This document shows, one piece after another, positions 40,794-49,809 of a stretch of 64,000 nucleotides of DNA. The stretch lies in contig NZ_JABBFY010000001.1 in NCBI RefSeq assembly GCF_012927115.1, forward strand, positions 310,001 to 374,000, read 5' to 3'. Numbering within the stretch: position 1 is the first letter of the stretch; each line of letters starts with the position of its first letter. The position numbers and the translations under genes are program-made. The notes beneath the pieces are model-generated. The model saw nothing but the letters and a program-made list of their open reading frames with translations, was not told where the DNA came from and did not search any database. This DNA is from Sphingomonas sp. G-3-2-10. GTDB lineage: Bacteria > Pseudomonadota > Alphaproteobacteria > Sphingomonadales > Sphingomonadaceae.

Positions 40794-42539
40794 TTAAACC
40801 AGCGCCTTCGCTTCGTCGTCCATTTCGCCGGAGACTTCGTTGCCTTCGAGGATCATGTCGGTGTGGGCCGCGCCCGATGGGATCATCGGGAAGCAGTTGG
40901 CGAGCTTTGCCACGCGGCAATCGACCAGCACCGGACCGTCATAGGCCAGCATGTCGGCGATGCCGCCGTCGAGCTGGTCGGGACGCTCGATCAGGATGCC
41001 CTTCCACCCGTAAGCTTCCGCGAGCTTCACGAAATCGGGCAGCGCGTCGGAATAGCTTTCCGAATAGCGGCTCGAATAGGTCAGCTCCTGCCACTGGCGG
41101 ACCATGCCCATATATTCGTTGTTCAGGATGAAGATCTTGACCGGCAGGCGATACTGGGTTGCGGTCGCCAGCTCCTGGATGTTCATCTGGATCGACGCTT
41201 CGCCGGCGATGTCGATCACCAGATCGTCCGGATGACCCAACTGCGCGCCGATCGCCGCGGGCAGGCCATAGCCCATCGTGCCGAGACCGCCGCTGGTCAG
41301 CCACTTGTTCGGATCATCGAAGTGGAAATGCTGGGCAGCCCACATCTGATGCTGGCCGACTTCGGTGGTGATGATCGGTGAACGATGCTTCGTCGCTTCG
41401 TACAGCGCGCGGATCGCCCGCTGCGGCATGATCGCATCGCCCTTTTCGGGGAAGTCGAGGCAGCGGCGCGCGCGCCAGCCGTCGATCCGGCGGAACCACT
41501 CGGCGAGGTCGGGTTTCGGATGCTGGCGCGACTTCCACGCATCGACCATATCGGCGAGCGCGCTGGCGCAATCGGCGATGATCGGCAGATCGACGCGGAC
41601 ATTCTTGTTGATCGACGAGCGATCGATATCGATGTGGACCTTGCGGCTGTTCGGGCTGAACGCGTCGAGCCGGCCGGTCACGCGATCGTCGAAGCGCGAT
41701 CCGATCGCGATGATCAGGTCGGCGCGGTTCATCGCCATGTTCGCTTCGAACGTGCCGTGCATGCCCAGCATACCCAGCCACTTGTCCGACGATGCCGGGA
41801 ATGCGCCCAGACCCATCAGGGTCGAGGTAACCGGCGCACCGGTCAGTTCGGCCAGTTCGCGCAGCAGGCGCGTCGCTTCGGGGCCGGAATTGATGATCCC
41901 GCCGCCGGTATAGAAGATCGGGCGTTCGGCCGCGGCGAGCATGTCGACCGCTTCCTGAATCTTCGCCGGATCGCCCTTGGTCTGCGGATTGTAGGTCGCG
42001 TGGCGGATCGGGTGCGCCGATCCGGGCCGCGCGGTGGCGACCTGCACGTCCTTGGGGATATCGATCACGACCGGGCCGGGGCGGCCGGTAGTGGCGATAT
42101 GGAACGCCTCGGTGACGATATCGACCAGCTTGGCCGGGTCCTTCACCAGATAATTATGCTTCGTGCAGTGGCGCGTGATGCCGACGGTATCGGCCTCCTG
42201 GAACGCGTCGGTGCCGATCAGTGCGGTCGGGACCTGTCCGGTGATGACCACCATCGGGATGGAATCCAGCAGCGCGTCGGTGATGCCGGTGACGGCATTG
42301 GTCGCGCCCGGACCCGAAGTGACGAGGACGACGCCGGGCTTGCCGGTCGAGCGAGCATAGCCTTCCGCGGCATGGGTCGCGGCCTGCTCGTGACGGACCA
42401 GGATGTGGCGAATGCGGTCCTGCTTGAAGATCGCATCGTAAATGGGAAGCACCGCGCCGCCCGGATAGCCGAAGATGACTTCCACACCGAGATCGCACAG
42501 CGTCTCGATCAGGATGTCTGCTCCGCTCTTCTCGGTCAC
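40794..42539 (-). CDS. ilvB: Acetolactate synthase large subunit
   Basis: 581 aa TPP enzyme, the first common step of valine, leucine and isoleucine synthesis. VEVIFGYPGGAVLPIYDAIF is the N-terminal signature with the catalytic Glu region in HEQAATHAAEGYARSTGK. AIGSRFDDRVTGRLDAF belongs to the FAD domain, and PAAIGAQLGHPDDLVIDIAG-E-A-S to the TPP motif. That motif reads G-E-A-S where most family members have G-D-G/A-S, a variant I associate with alphaproteobacterial IlvB. GTG 42539 with AAGGGAGA upstream is chosen over longer readings. Confidence 0.97.
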   Translation of the reverse strand: MTEKSGADILIETLCDLGVEVIFGYPGGAVLPIYDAIFKQDRIRHILVRHEQAATHAAEGYARSTGKPGVVLVTSGPGATNAVTGITDALLDSIPMVVITGQVPTALIGTDAFQEADTVGITRHCTKHNYLVKDPAKLVDIVTEAFHIATTGRPGPVVIDIPKDVQVATARPGSAHPIRHATYNPQTKGDPAKIQEAVDMLAAAERPIFYTGGGIINSGPEATRLLRELAELTGAPVTSTLMGLGAFPASSDKWLGMLGMHGTFEANMAMNRADLIIAIGSRFDDRVTGRLDAFSPNSRKVHIDIDRSSINKNVRVDLPIIADCASALADMVDAWKSRQHPKPDLAEWFRRIDGWRARRCLDFPEKGDAIMPQRAIRALYEATKHRSPIITTEVGQHQMWAAQHFHFDDPNKWLTSGGLGTMGYGLPAAIGAQLGHPDDLVIDIAGEASIQMNIQELATATQYRLPVKIFILNNEYMGMVRQWQELTYSSRYSESYSDALPDFVKLAEAYGWKGILIERPDQLDGGIADMLAYDGPVLVDCRVAKLANCFPMIPSGAAHTDMILEGNEVSGEMDDEAKALV

Positions 42540-42585
42540 GTCGAATCTCCCTTTGGTGCGGTGCAATAGCATCGCCCGGTCGGGC

Positions 42586-42614
42586 CTGCTAATCGCACGA
42601 AAACATCGCGTCAA
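42586..42614 (-). promoter_or_regulatory. Candidate promoter of the ilvB-ilvN-ilvC operon
   Basis: On the minus strand TTGACG (42614-42609), 17 bases, TAGCAG (42591-42586), about 45 bases before the ilvB GTG. The short hairpin GCCCG-ACC-GGGC follows. It overlaps the AT-rich tail just after miaA. Confidence 0.4.
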
Positions 42615-42617
42615 GCG

Positions 42618-43547
42618 CTATTGAGATAATTTTCTTTCAATTGAGTCAAGATTTACGTATAAATCTGTCTCGCTAGTGCGGTGCCAGCGCTCGGGCGGCT
42701 GATTGCGGAACAAAGTGTATTGCCGCTTGGCATATTGGCGGGTCGCGGCCTGGGCCAGCGTGACCGCTTCGGCGCGGCTGATCCTGCCCGCGAGCCAGTC
42801 GGCGATCTCGCGTACGCCGATCGCGCGGCGCACCGGCGCATTCTCGGCCAGATCGGTGCGGGCATGGAGCGCGCGCACCTCGTCCACCGCGCCTTGGTCG
42901 AGCATCGCCTCGAAGCGGGCGTCGGTGCGCGCGGTCAGCCATGCGCGGTCGGGCAGAAGGACGATTGCGGCCAGATCGATCGTCCCGCCGATCCCGCCAT
43001 GCCGCTCATTCTGCCAATGCGAGATCGGCATTCCGGTCGAGCGGATCACTTCCAGCGCGCGAGCGACGCGGGTGGTGTCGCTGGGCGGGAATTTCTCCGC
43101 GGCGACCGGATCGAGCCGGGCGAGTTCGGCGTGGGCGTCCGCCACGGCCATTGCGCGGACTTCCTCGCGGATTTCCGGTTCGATCTCGGGCACCGGGGCG
43201 ATGCCGTCGATCAGGGTCAGCAGATAGAGGCCGGTGCCGCCGACAAGGATCGGAAGGCGGCCGGCGGCATGGGCTTCCGCAATCTCGTTGCGCGCTTCGG
43301 TCGCCCAGCGCGCGGCGGAATAGATGTCGGCGCCGTCGATATGGCCGAACAGGCGGTGGGGCACACGGGCTTCGTCTTCGGCCGTGGGACGAGCGGAAAG
43401 CACGCGCAGATCGGCATAGACCTGCGCGGAATCGGCATTGATCACCACGCCGCGATGCTTTTCCGCCAGCGCGATGGCCAGTGCGGACTTGCCGCTGGCG
43501 GTCGGCCCTGCAATGAGCGCGACCTTTGGAAGATCAGGGGTCGTCAT
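42618..43547 (-). CDS. miaA: tRNA dimethylallyltransferase
   Basis: 309 aa. It adds dimethylallyl to A37 of tRNAs reading U-starting codons. P-loop [20 protein letters not shown], then [41 protein letters not shown] and [16 protein letters not shown] are diagnostic. The ATG 43547 overlaps the ATG of serB on the other strand by two bases. An alternative ATG two codons upstream is possible. The ilv operon follows in the same direction. Confidence 0.96.
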   Translation of the reverse strand: MTTPDLPKVALIAGPTASGKSALAIALAEKHRGVVINADSAQVYADLRVLSARPTAEDEARVPHRLFGHIDGADIYSAARWATEARNEIAEAHAAGRLPILVGGTGLYLLTLIDGIAPVPEIEPEIREEVRAMAVADAHAELARLDPVAAEKFPPSDTTRVARALEVIRSTGMPISHWQNERHGGIGGTIDLAAIVLLPDRAWLTARTDARFEAMLDQGAVDEVRALHARTDLAENAPVRRAIGVREIADWLAGRISRAEAVTLAQAATRQYAKRQYTLFRNQPPERWHRTSETDLYVNLDSIERKLSQ

Positions 43548-44424
43548 GTTCATCGCCACGCTCATAGCAGAGACGCTGTCCGCTGGGGACCTTTCCTCGG
43601 CCGCGGACAAGCTGGCGGCGGCAGGCTGCGTACCGGGCGCGACCCGCTGGCTGGACGAGGGCAGGGCGGCGGACATCGCGTTCGCGCACAATCCCGAGGC
43701 CGCGCGCGGGACGCTGGAAGGCGCTTTCCCAGCGACCGACGTGGTCGTCCAGCCCGCTGCGAACCGCGAGAAGAAGCTGCTCGTCGCCGACATGGATTCC
43801 ACCATGATTACCGTCGAATGCATCGACGAGCTGGCCGACTATGCCGGCATAAAGGCGCAGATCGCCGAAGTGACCGAGCGGGCGATGCGCGGCGAGCTGG
43901 ATTTTGCCGAGGCGCTCGATGCGCGCGTGGAGCTGCTCAAGGGGCTTGAGGAAAGCGCGATCGATCGCTGCCTTGAGGAGCGCGTGCGGCTGATGCCGGG
44001 CGCCGAGGCGCTGGTGAAGACGATGCGCGCGCGCGGCGCGCTGACCATCCTTGTGTCGGGCGGCTTCACGCGCTTTGCCGAGCCGGTGGGCGGGCGGATC
44101 GGGTTCGACCGGATGATCGCCAACCGGCTGCTGATCGAGGACGCGGCGCTGACCGGCGCCGTGAGCAAGCCGATCGTCGACAGCTCGACCAAGGAAACCA
44201 CGCTGCTGAACGCGATCGCCGAGCGCGGATTGGACGCGAGCGAGACGCTGGCGGTGGGCGATGGCGCCAACGATCTGGCCATGATCAAAAAGGCCGGATT
44301 GGGTGTCGCCTATCATGCCAAGCCGATCGTCGCCGCCGCGGCGGGCGCACGGATCGATCATGGCGATCTGACCACGCTGCTCTATGCGCAGGGCATCCCG
44401 AAGGCGGAATGGGTGCTCGGCTGA
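43546..44424 (+). CDS. serB: Phosphoserine phosphatase
   Basis: 292 aa. HAD enzyme, last step of serine synthesis. An N-terminal ACT-like half ([16 protein letters not shown]) is followed by the catalytic [22 protein letters not shown] (motif II Ser) and [21 protein letters not shown] (motif IV). ATG 43546 is divergent from miaA with overlapping start codons. A hairpin CGATTTG-AAC-CAAATCG at 44448-44464 follows the stop but lacks a U-run. Confidence 0.96.
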   Translation: MFIATLIAETLSAGDLSSAADKLAAAGCVPGATRWLDEGRAADIAFAHNPEAARGTLEGAFPATDVVVQPAANREKKLLVADMDSTMITVECIDELADYAGIKAQIAEVTERAMRGELDFAEALDARVELLKGLEESAIDRCLEERVRLMPGAEALVKTMRARGALTILVSGGFTRFAEPVGGRIGFDRMIANRLLIEDAALTGAVSKPIVDSSTKETTLLNAIAERGLDASETLAVGDGANDLAMIKKAGLGVAYHAKPIVAAAAGARIDHGDLTTLLYAQGIPKAEWVLG

Positions 44425-44524
44425 GCCTTCCGCCCTGTCGAAGACCCCGATTTGAACCAAATCGCCATTCGAACTATTTGATTTCACAGCCCTTGCGATG
44501 GTGCAGCGGCTGGAAGGACCTGTA

Positions 44525-44935
44525 ATGTCTGAGCCCGGTGACGGCGAGGAACTGACGCCCCGCCAACCTCGTCAGAATGTTCTGCTCGGCGCCGAGATTT
44601 CGGGGTTCGGTGGCGGTACGCCGACCAAGCACCGCGTGCGGGATCTGTCCGCGTCCGGCGCGCGGGTGGATCGCGCCGGTTCGCTCAAGGTCGGCTCGAC
44701 CGTGCTGGTTTCGGTCGGCGTTCTCGAACAGGTGGGCGCGACCGTGATCTGGGTGCGCGACGATCTCGCTGGCCTGAAATTCGCTGAAGCGATCGATCCC
44801 GATGCCGCCCGCTCGAAGGCACTGGTCTCTCCGACCCAAAAGACGGTCGGCAAGCACGACATCGGCCAGACCGACGCAACCCCGCGCAACGCGCCCGGCT
44901 GGATCGGCGGACTGAACAGTCCCTATCGCAAATAG
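44525..44935 (+). CDS. PilZ-domain protein
   Basis: 136 aa. The PilZ fold is recognisable from RQPRQNVLLGAEISGFGG, HRVRDLSASGARVDRAGSLK and G-S-T-V-L-V-S-V...V-I-W-V-R-D-D-L-A-G-L-K-F. The usual N-terminal R-x-x-x-R is R-Q-P-R-Q-N here and the D-x-S-x-x-G is D-L-S-A-S-G-A, so c-di-GMP binding is plausible but the arginine motif is non-standard. AAGGA lies seven bases before ATG 44525. Confidence 0.82.
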   Translation: MSEPGDGEELTPRQPRQNVLLGAEISGFGGGTPTKHRVRDLSASGARVDRAGSLKVGSTVLVSVGVLEQVGATVIWVRDDLAGLKFAEAIDPDAARSKALVSPTQKTVGKHDIGQTDATPRNAPGWIGGLNSPYRK

Positions 44936-44938
44936 CGC

Positions 44939-45733
44939 TTAGCGGCGGCGAGCGAAGGTGTAGCCGATGCCGATCCCGGTCGAAAACTGATCGCGGGAGC
45001 CATGCGCACGCACCAGCGGCGAGTCCGCGGCGTCGCCGGTCAGCCGATCGTACCGGGCATAGCTGTGGAGCGTCCAGCGGTCGCTGAGCTGGTGCAGATA
45101 GCCGATATTCGCCCCGATCGCGTGTATTCCGGCATCGGGACGATAGGCCGCAAGGCCGGTCGCAGCGGCCTCGGCCGGGCTTACCCCGAAATAGCTTCGC
45201 TGATAGCGCGCATCGCCCAGCGTGACGCGCGGGCCGATCGAGAATAGCCGGCTGTCGCCTTTCCGGGCGATATAATCGACGCTGGCCACGCCCACCCAGG
45301 CTTCATGCCCGCCAAGGCCGCGACGTATTTCGATCCGCGCGCGAAGATCGGGCCGGATCATGGTCTGCGCGAAGCCGCCGACCTCGAAACTGTTGCCGAC
45401 CTTGCCGATGCCCGGAACGCGATAGTTGCGGCCGTTTTCGAAGCTAAGGGCCGGGCCGAACTCGACGCGGCCGGCTTCGAGTACCGTGAAGCCGGTGCTT
45501 TCATCGGCGGCTTCGAACGGGAACGGATCGTCGCCGCGCGCGGAGTTGAAGTCCCAGAGCGGCTTGATGCTGGTGCGGTCCGCGCCCGCGAAGCTGGGGA
45601 CGAGCTGGATGCCAAGGGCAATGCGATAGCGGCGCGGCTCGCGCTTCGACGGCGCGTCCGGATCGGACTGGGCGTGGGCGCTCGTGGAAAGCAATGACAG
45701 GCACAGGCCGGCGAACGCAGCGAATTTGATCAT
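44939..45733 (-). CDS. MipA/OmpV-family outer-membrane protein
   Basis: 264 aa. Signal peptide MIKFAAFAGLCLSLLSTSAHA, then an antiparallel barrel with alternating hydrophobic strands: YRIALGIQLVPSFAGADRTS, VGNSFEVGGFAQTMIRPDLR, YFGVSPAEAAATGLAAYRPD and the last strand STGIGIGYTFARRR. The S-P-A-E-A...G-L-x-x-Y-x-P block is diagnostic. These are scaffolding/outer-membrane porin-like proteins. ATG 45733 begins the signal peptide. Confidence 0.9.
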   Translation of the reverse strand: MIKFAAFAGLCLSLLSTSAHAQSDPDAPSKREPRRYRIALGIQLVPSFAGADRTSIKPLWDFNSARGDDPFPFEAADESTGFTVLEAGRVEFGPALSFENGRNYRVPGIGKVGNSFEVGGFAQTMIRPDLRARIEIRRGLGGHEAWVGVASVDYIARKGDSRLFSIGPRVTLGDARYQRSYFGVSPAEAAATGLAAYRPDAGIHAIGANIGYLHQLSDRWTLHSYARYDRLTGDAADSPLVRAHGSRDQFSTGIGIGYTFARRR

Positions 45734-45794
45734 GAGCCGCCCTAGACGCTGGTCACGGCCTAGACAACGCAACTGCGACGGGCTGCGGGCGCTG

Positions 45795-46211
45795 TCACGA
45801 GGTGTGGTGGCGCCACCACGGGTCGGCGGCCTTGATCACATAGTTTCGCACGACATGGTCCCACGGAATCAAGAACGGGAAGATCACGATCGCCAGGCAT
45901 TCCCACGCAGTCTGCACGGTCGCTGCGTCGAGATGCCCGGCGGACCATGACGGGAACCAGATCCGGGCCAGCCAGATCGCCTTCCACGCCATTTCGAAGA
46001 ACAGAAGCGGCAGCATCTGTAGCGGGTAGCGGAGGCCGAGCAGAGACAGGAGCGACAAGGCGCCCAGCATGCTCGTCACCACGCCCGACATCAGCGGCCA
46101 TGACCGGCCCGTGTCGAGGATCGCCGGCCAGATGACCGATCCCAGTCCGATCACGAGGACGAGATAGGCCATACGAAGAAGGTTGAGGCGGAACGGCGAG
46201 ATTTGGGTCAT
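45795..46211 (-). CDS. Four-helix membrane protein of unknown function
   Basis: 138 aa with four predicted membrane segments: LRMAYLVLVIGLGSVIWPAI, MSGVVTSMLGALSLLSLLGL, LPLLFFEMAWKAIWLARIW and ECLAIVIFPFLIPWDHVV. ATG 46211 overlaps the end of the HTH gene by four bases. It is the last of a three-gene cassette DUF2975-HTH-membrane protein. Larger readings of the same frame run through the other two genes and are not used. Confidence 0.75.
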   Translation of the reverse strand: MTQISPFRLNLLRMAYLVLVIGLGSVIWPAILDTGRSWPLMSGVVTSMLGALSLLSLLGLRYPLQMLPLLFFEMAWKAIWLARIWFPSWSAGHLDAATVQTAWECLAIVIFPFLIPWDHVVRNYVIKAADPWWRHHTS

Positions 46212-46426
46212 GCCGCATCCCCTTCGGCTTCGAACACCAGCAGGTCGGCGGGCTGGCAATCGAGCACCGTGCAGATCGCTTCGAGCGTCGAGAAGCGGAT
46301 CGCCTTGGCCTTGCCGGTCTTGAGGATCGAGAGATTGGCGAGGGTGATGTCCACCGCCTCGGAAAGCTGGGTGAGGGACATGCCGCGGCTTGCCAGCACG
46401 TCGTCCAGCCGGACCAGGATCGGCAT
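46208..46426 (-). CDS. Small HTH (Xre/YozG-type) regulator
   Basis: 72 aa, one helix-turn-helix domain: VRLDDVLASRGMSLTQLSEA, VDITLANLSILKTGKAKAIR and FSTLEAICTVLDCQPADLL. This family (Cro/C1-type, YozG-like) is commonly paired with DUF2975 membrane proteins. It probably represses its own cassette through the TTATCG-CGATAA palindromes at 46962-46978 and 47007-47023. Confidence 0.88.
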   Translation of the reverse strand: MPILVRLDDVLASRGMSLTQLSEAVDITLANLSILKTGKAKAIRFSTLEAICTVLDCQPADLLVFEAEGDAA

Positions 46427-46429
46427 GGT

Positions 46430-46951
46430 TCAGACCGTTCCCTCGAGTTCGTCGCGCATGGCTGATCCGACCGCGAAGATGCGGGCGAGGACGAACGCCA
46501 TCAGCACCGCGATCCACCCCGCGAACGAGATGTCCACTTCGGGCGCGGCTGAGCCCATTGCGGGGAAATAGCGCGCGATCAGCCCGCCCGGAATGTCGCA
46601 AAGCTGCAGCGCGAGCAGGCACCAACCGATGAACTGCAGCCGCTGTGCATTGATCGCGACGAACGGCTCCCCGGCGGCGGCGGTGCCGACGATGGCGGAG
46701 AGCGTGCCCAGCAGCCGATCGGTGACGACCGCCATGACGATGCCGAGCAGCGCAAGCAGCCGCATCCCGGTCTTTGCCGACACAATGTCCGCGCCGGGCA
46801 GCGATTCACCAACCACATCGGTGAAGCCGGCGTCGAAGATGAAGCTGCCCAGCACCAGCGCAACGATCGCGACCAGCACGAAGCGATTGGCGAACCAAGC
46901 GAACCGAACGACGAAGCGAGCGGTGTTCATGAGCGTATCGGGACTGGACAT
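46430..46951 (-). CDS. DUF2975-family membrane protein
   Basis: 173 aa with four membrane segments (about 20-45, 64-85, 108-128, 138-160) and the G-E-P-F-V-x-x-N-A-x-R-L block that identifies DUF2975. The perfect ribosome site AAGGAGG before ATG 46951 overlaps the first palindrome. The HTH gene follows three bases later. B. subtilis YoaS/YozG is a known pair of this type; the function there is unclear. First gene of the cassette. Confidence 0.88.
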   Translation of the reverse strand: MSSPDTLMNTARFVVRFAWFANRFVLVAIVALVLGSFIFDAGFTDVVGESLPGADIVSAKTGMRLLALLGIVMAVVTDRLLGTLSAIVGTAAAGEPFVAINAQRLQFIGWCLLALQLCDIPGGLIARYFPAMGSAAPEVDISFAGWIAVLMAFVLARIFAVGSAMRDELEGTV

Positions 46952-46961
46952 GTGATCCTCC

Positions 46962-46978
46962 TTATCGATAATCGATAA
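46962..46978. promoter_or_regulatory. Palindromic operator 1 of the DUF2975/HTH cassette
   Basis: TTATCGAT-A-ATCGATAA, perfect eight-base arms around one base. It touches the ribosome site of the DUF2975 gene. Similar to the second palindrome at 47007-47023. Confidence 0.55.
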
Positions 46979-47006
46979 TTCCACGATTGCGATGCGTCAA
47001 TGATAT

Positions 47007-47023
47007 TTATCGAAAAACGATAA
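47007..47023. promoter_or_regulatory. Palindromic operator 2 of the DUF2975/HTH cassette
   Basis: TTATCG-AAAAA-CGATAA, six-base arms, centred 45 bases from the first palindrome, between the cassette and the divergent TonB-like gene. Confidence 0.5.
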
Positions 47024-47129
47024 GGGTGATCCATTCGCGACACGCTATCGCCCCACTGTCGCCCCATCGCATGTGGTTGTAGAGCCGCATCGCGCGACGG
47101 GCTTCGTTCGCGGACGTTTGAGGTCCTGA

Positions 47130-47930
47130 TTGCCGCCGATGGATTCGATCCAGCAATTTTCCGTACGCGAGCGGCTCGCCATGTCGTTTCGCGAGCGTGG
47201 CGCGGCGTTCGTGTGCGCGGTCGCGATCGAGATACTGATCGCGCTGCTGTTCCTGTTCGCGCTGATGCCGGCGCTGAGCCCGAAGGAGAAGAAGGAGCAG
47301 CCGCCACTGTTTGGCTTCGACGTGAGCGAAGGCGATCCGGTCGAGCCGAAGGAACAGCGTTCGTCCGAAGCCCGGCCGAAGGGCGCGGCGACGGAGAAGG
47401 CGCGGGTCACCGAGCAGCCTGCGCCGCCGGTCGAAACCGAGCTGGAGACCCCTACGCCGCCGACGGACTCGAACGTGATCTGGATGACGCGGCGAGACTA
47501 TGCCGCAACCGACGTCTCGCGATCGCGGGCGTCCGGGAACGAGACGCCGGCGGCGGGGCAGGGCGAGGGCCGGGGCACGGCTGGCGACAGCGAGCGGGTC
47601 GAAGGCAGCGGGCCGAACGGTGAGCCGCTCTACGCCGCCGAATGGCATCGTCGGCCGACCAATGCCGAGCTGTCGACCTATCTGCCCGCGCGGGCGCGGC
47701 AGAGCGGCTGGGGCCTGATCGCCTGTCGCACGGTCGCCAATTATCGCGTCGAGGATTGTATCGAACTGGGCGATTCCCCGCGCGGATCGGGGCTGGCCGG
47801 GGCCGTCCGGCAAGCCGCGTTCCAGTTCCGGGTGAGGCCGCCGCGCGTAGGCGGCAAGCCGCTGGTCGGCAGCTGGGTGCGGATCCGGATCGACTATACT
47901 CTCACCCGCGAGACCGAACCGCGCGAATAG
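47130..47930 (+). CDS. TonB-like protein (energy-transducer type)
   Basis: 266 aa. A single membrane segment (FVCAVAIEILIALLFLFALM, about 28-48), then a long charged, proline-rich periplasmic region (EKKEQPPLFG, APPVETELETPTPPTD), then a compact C-terminal domain GLIACRTVANYRVEDCIELG with two cysteines and FQFRVRPPRVGGKPLVG. This layout is that of TonB-family proteins. TTG 47130 has GAGG six bases upstream; ATG 47139 is the alternative. Divergent from the HTH cassette. Partners may be the two receptors in this window; unproved. Confidence 0.72.
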   Translation: MPPMDSIQQFSVRERLAMSFRERGAAFVCAVAIEILIALLFLFALMPALSPKEKKEQPPLFGFDVSEGDPVEPKEQRSSEARPKGAATEKARVTEQPAPPVETELETPTPPTDSNVIWMTRRDYAATDVSRSRASGNETPAAGQGEGRGTAGDSERVEGSGPNGEPLYAAEWHRRPTNAELSTYLPARARQSGWGLIACRTVANYRVEDCIELGDSPRGSGLAGAVRQAAFQFRVRPPRVGGKPLVGSWVRIRIDYTLTRETEPRE

Positions 47931-47942
47931 GCCGGGGGCGGC

Positions 47943-48911
47943 TTACTTCGGGACGGCCACGCAGGGGGAAAGACCGCGGCAGCTGCCCGCGGCTTCGGCG
48001 CGCGAAGCGAACGGGCCGACCAGAACCTTGGTGAGATTGCCTGTCTTCACGAAGCTGACCTGACGCCCCGGGAAGCGGCCGCTGACCTGGCTCCACAGCT
48101 TGCGGGCATTGTTCGGGTCGCCGAACGCGCCGAGCTGAAGCCGCCAGCCGCCTTCGCGGATCGGCGTTGCGGACGCGACTTCGGTTGCAGGAGGCGTGGG
48201 CTTCGGCGCAGCCGGAGTCGGACGCGGCGCGGGGGTGTTGCGCGGCGGGCGGGTGCCGGTCGCCGGGGCGGGGCGGGTGCCCGGCGGGATGTTGCTGGCA
48301 TAATCGGTGATCGGCTGCGGACGGTTGGCCGCTTCCTCATATTGCCGGGCGAGGGTCAGGCCCTGCTGGCGTTCCGACAGCGAGATATAGCGGTCCATCT
48401 GCGCCAGCGCGGTCGATGCCTGGGGCAGGCCGGACTGCGACGCGCGCACGGTCAGGGCGTAGGCGCGAACCCAGTCACGCTCCACGCCGTCGCCATTGAA
48501 ATACATCGTGCCCAGCACGAACTGCGCCCGGGCCTCGCCGCGGGTCGCGGAGCGCTGGAGCCATTCGACCGCCTGGGTGCGTTTGCCGTTCTGGAACAGC
48601 ATCAGGCCGTAATTGTCCTGCGCTTGCGGATGGCCCTGCATCGCGGCCTTGCGATACCATTCCTCGGCCTGATTGAGGTCGGTGGTGACGCCGCGGCCCA
48701 ATTTGTACGCCTGGCCCATGTTGAACTGCGCGTCGGGATTGCCCTTCAGCGCTTCCGGGCGCCACAGGGCGACGGCGGTCTTGTAGTCGCCGCGCTGGTC
48801 CCAGGCTTCGACACCCGCCTTGACCGGGTCTTCAGGTGCGTTCTGCGCCAGTGCCGGCGACATCAGCAGCACGGTCCCAGCCGCAGCAGCCAACCAAACG
48901 GACTTGATCAA
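47943..48911 (-). CDS. Sel1-repeat protein with C-terminal SPOR domain
   Basis: 322 aa. Signal peptide up to A-L-A-Q. Sel1-like TPR repeats follow: P-D-A-Q-F-N-M-G-Q-A-Y-K-L-G-R-G, A-E-E-W-Y-R-K-A-A, AQFVLGTMYFNGDGVERD. A proline-rich linker (about 205-245) leads to the SPOR domain GGWRLQLGAFGDPNNARKLW with KVLVGPFASRAEAAGSCRGL at the end. SPOR domains bind denuded peptidoglycan at the division site. Divergent from the ParA operon across a 175-base region. Confidence 0.9.
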   Translation of the reverse strand: MIKSVWLAAAAGTVLLMSPALAQNAPEDPVKAGVEAWDQRGDYKTAVALWRPEALKGNPDAQFNMGQAYKLGRGVTTDLNQAEEWYRKAAMQGHPQAQDNYGLMLFQNGKRTQAVEWLQRSATRGEARAQFVLGTMYFNGDGVERDWVRAYALTVRASQSGLPQASTALAQMDRYISLSERQQGLTLARQYEEAANRPQPITDYASNIPPGTRPAPATGTRPPRNTPAPRPTPAAPKPTPPATEVASATPIREGGWRLQLGAFGDPNNARKLWSQVSGRFPGRQVSFVKTGNLTKVLVGPFASRAEAAGSCRGLSPCVAVPK

Positions 48912-49086
48912 AGCCTTACTCCCACGCCCCCGCGATGAATGGATAAATGCCAGTTAACCATCGAGTGTGAAAGAAATCCTTACGTCCGCCGGAAGGGGCC
49001 TGAGTCCCGGTGCGGAACGCGTTAACCTCTTCTTGAGACCCCGCATGGCAATTCGGAGGCCGGATTACCGGGAGTTGAGGGGTTCA

Positions 49087-49809
49087 ATGCGCGTTCTGGC
49101 GATGGCATCGCAGAAAGGCGGGTCTGGAAAGACTACGCTCAGCGGGCACCTTGCGGTGCAGGCGCAGCGCGCGGGCTGCGGCCCGGTCGTGCTGATCGAT
49201 ATCGATCCGCAAGGTTCGCTGTCCGACTGGTGGAACGAACGCGACACCGAATTCCCCGCCTTTGCGCAGACCACGGTCGCGCGGCTTGCGGCCGATCTCG
49301 AGGTGCTGCGCCAGCAGGGCTTCCGCACGGCCGTGATCGATACGCCGCCCGCCATCACGATGGCGATCCAGAGCGTGATCCAGGTCGCCGAACTGATCGT
49401 CATCCCGACGCGTCCTTCGCCCCATGACCTTCGCGCCGTGGGCGCCACGGTCGACCTGTGCGAGCGCGCGGGCAAGCCGCTGATCTTCGTCGTCAACGCC
49501 GCGACTCCCAAGGCCCGGATCACGTCCGAAGCCGCAGTCGCGCTGTCGCAGCATGGCACCGTCGCGCCGGTGACGATCCATCACCGTACCGATTTCGCGT
49601 CGTCGATGATCGACGGCCGTACGGTCATGGAGACCGATCCCAACGGCAAGTCGGCGGCGGAAGTGACCGCCTTGTGGGGCTATATCTCCGACCGGCTCGA
49701 GAAGAATTTCCGTCGCACCGTGTTCTCGGCTCCGGCGGCGCAGGTCAGCCAGTTCGGCGGCATGGCGCGTCCGGCAGGGGGTGGCTTCGGCCGCCGCGTG
49801 GTGAGCTGA
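49087..49809 (+). CDS. ParA-family ATPase
   Basis: 240 aa. Deviant Walker A MASQKGGSGKTTLSGHLAVQ, A' VLIDIDPQGSLSDW, Walker B V-I-D-T-P-P-A-I-T. It is a positioning or partition ATPase. ATG 49087 has GAGGGG four bases upstream. Its stop overlaps the next ATG (TGATG), coupling it to the ribbon-helix-helix protein. This looks like an orphan chromosomal ParA rather than the oriC-linked parAB. Confidence 0.9.
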   Translation: MRVLAMASQKGGSGKTTLSGHLAVQAQRAGCGPVVLIDIDPQGSLSDWWNERDTEFPAFAQTTVARLAADLEVLRQQGFRTAVIDTPPAITMAIQSVIQVAELIVIPTRPSPHDLRAVGATVDLCERAGKPLIFVVNAATPKARITSEAAVALSQHGTVAPVTIHHRTDFASSMIDGRTVMETDPNGKSAAEVTALWGYISDRLEKNFRRTVFSAPAAQVSQFGGMARPAGGGFGRRVVS

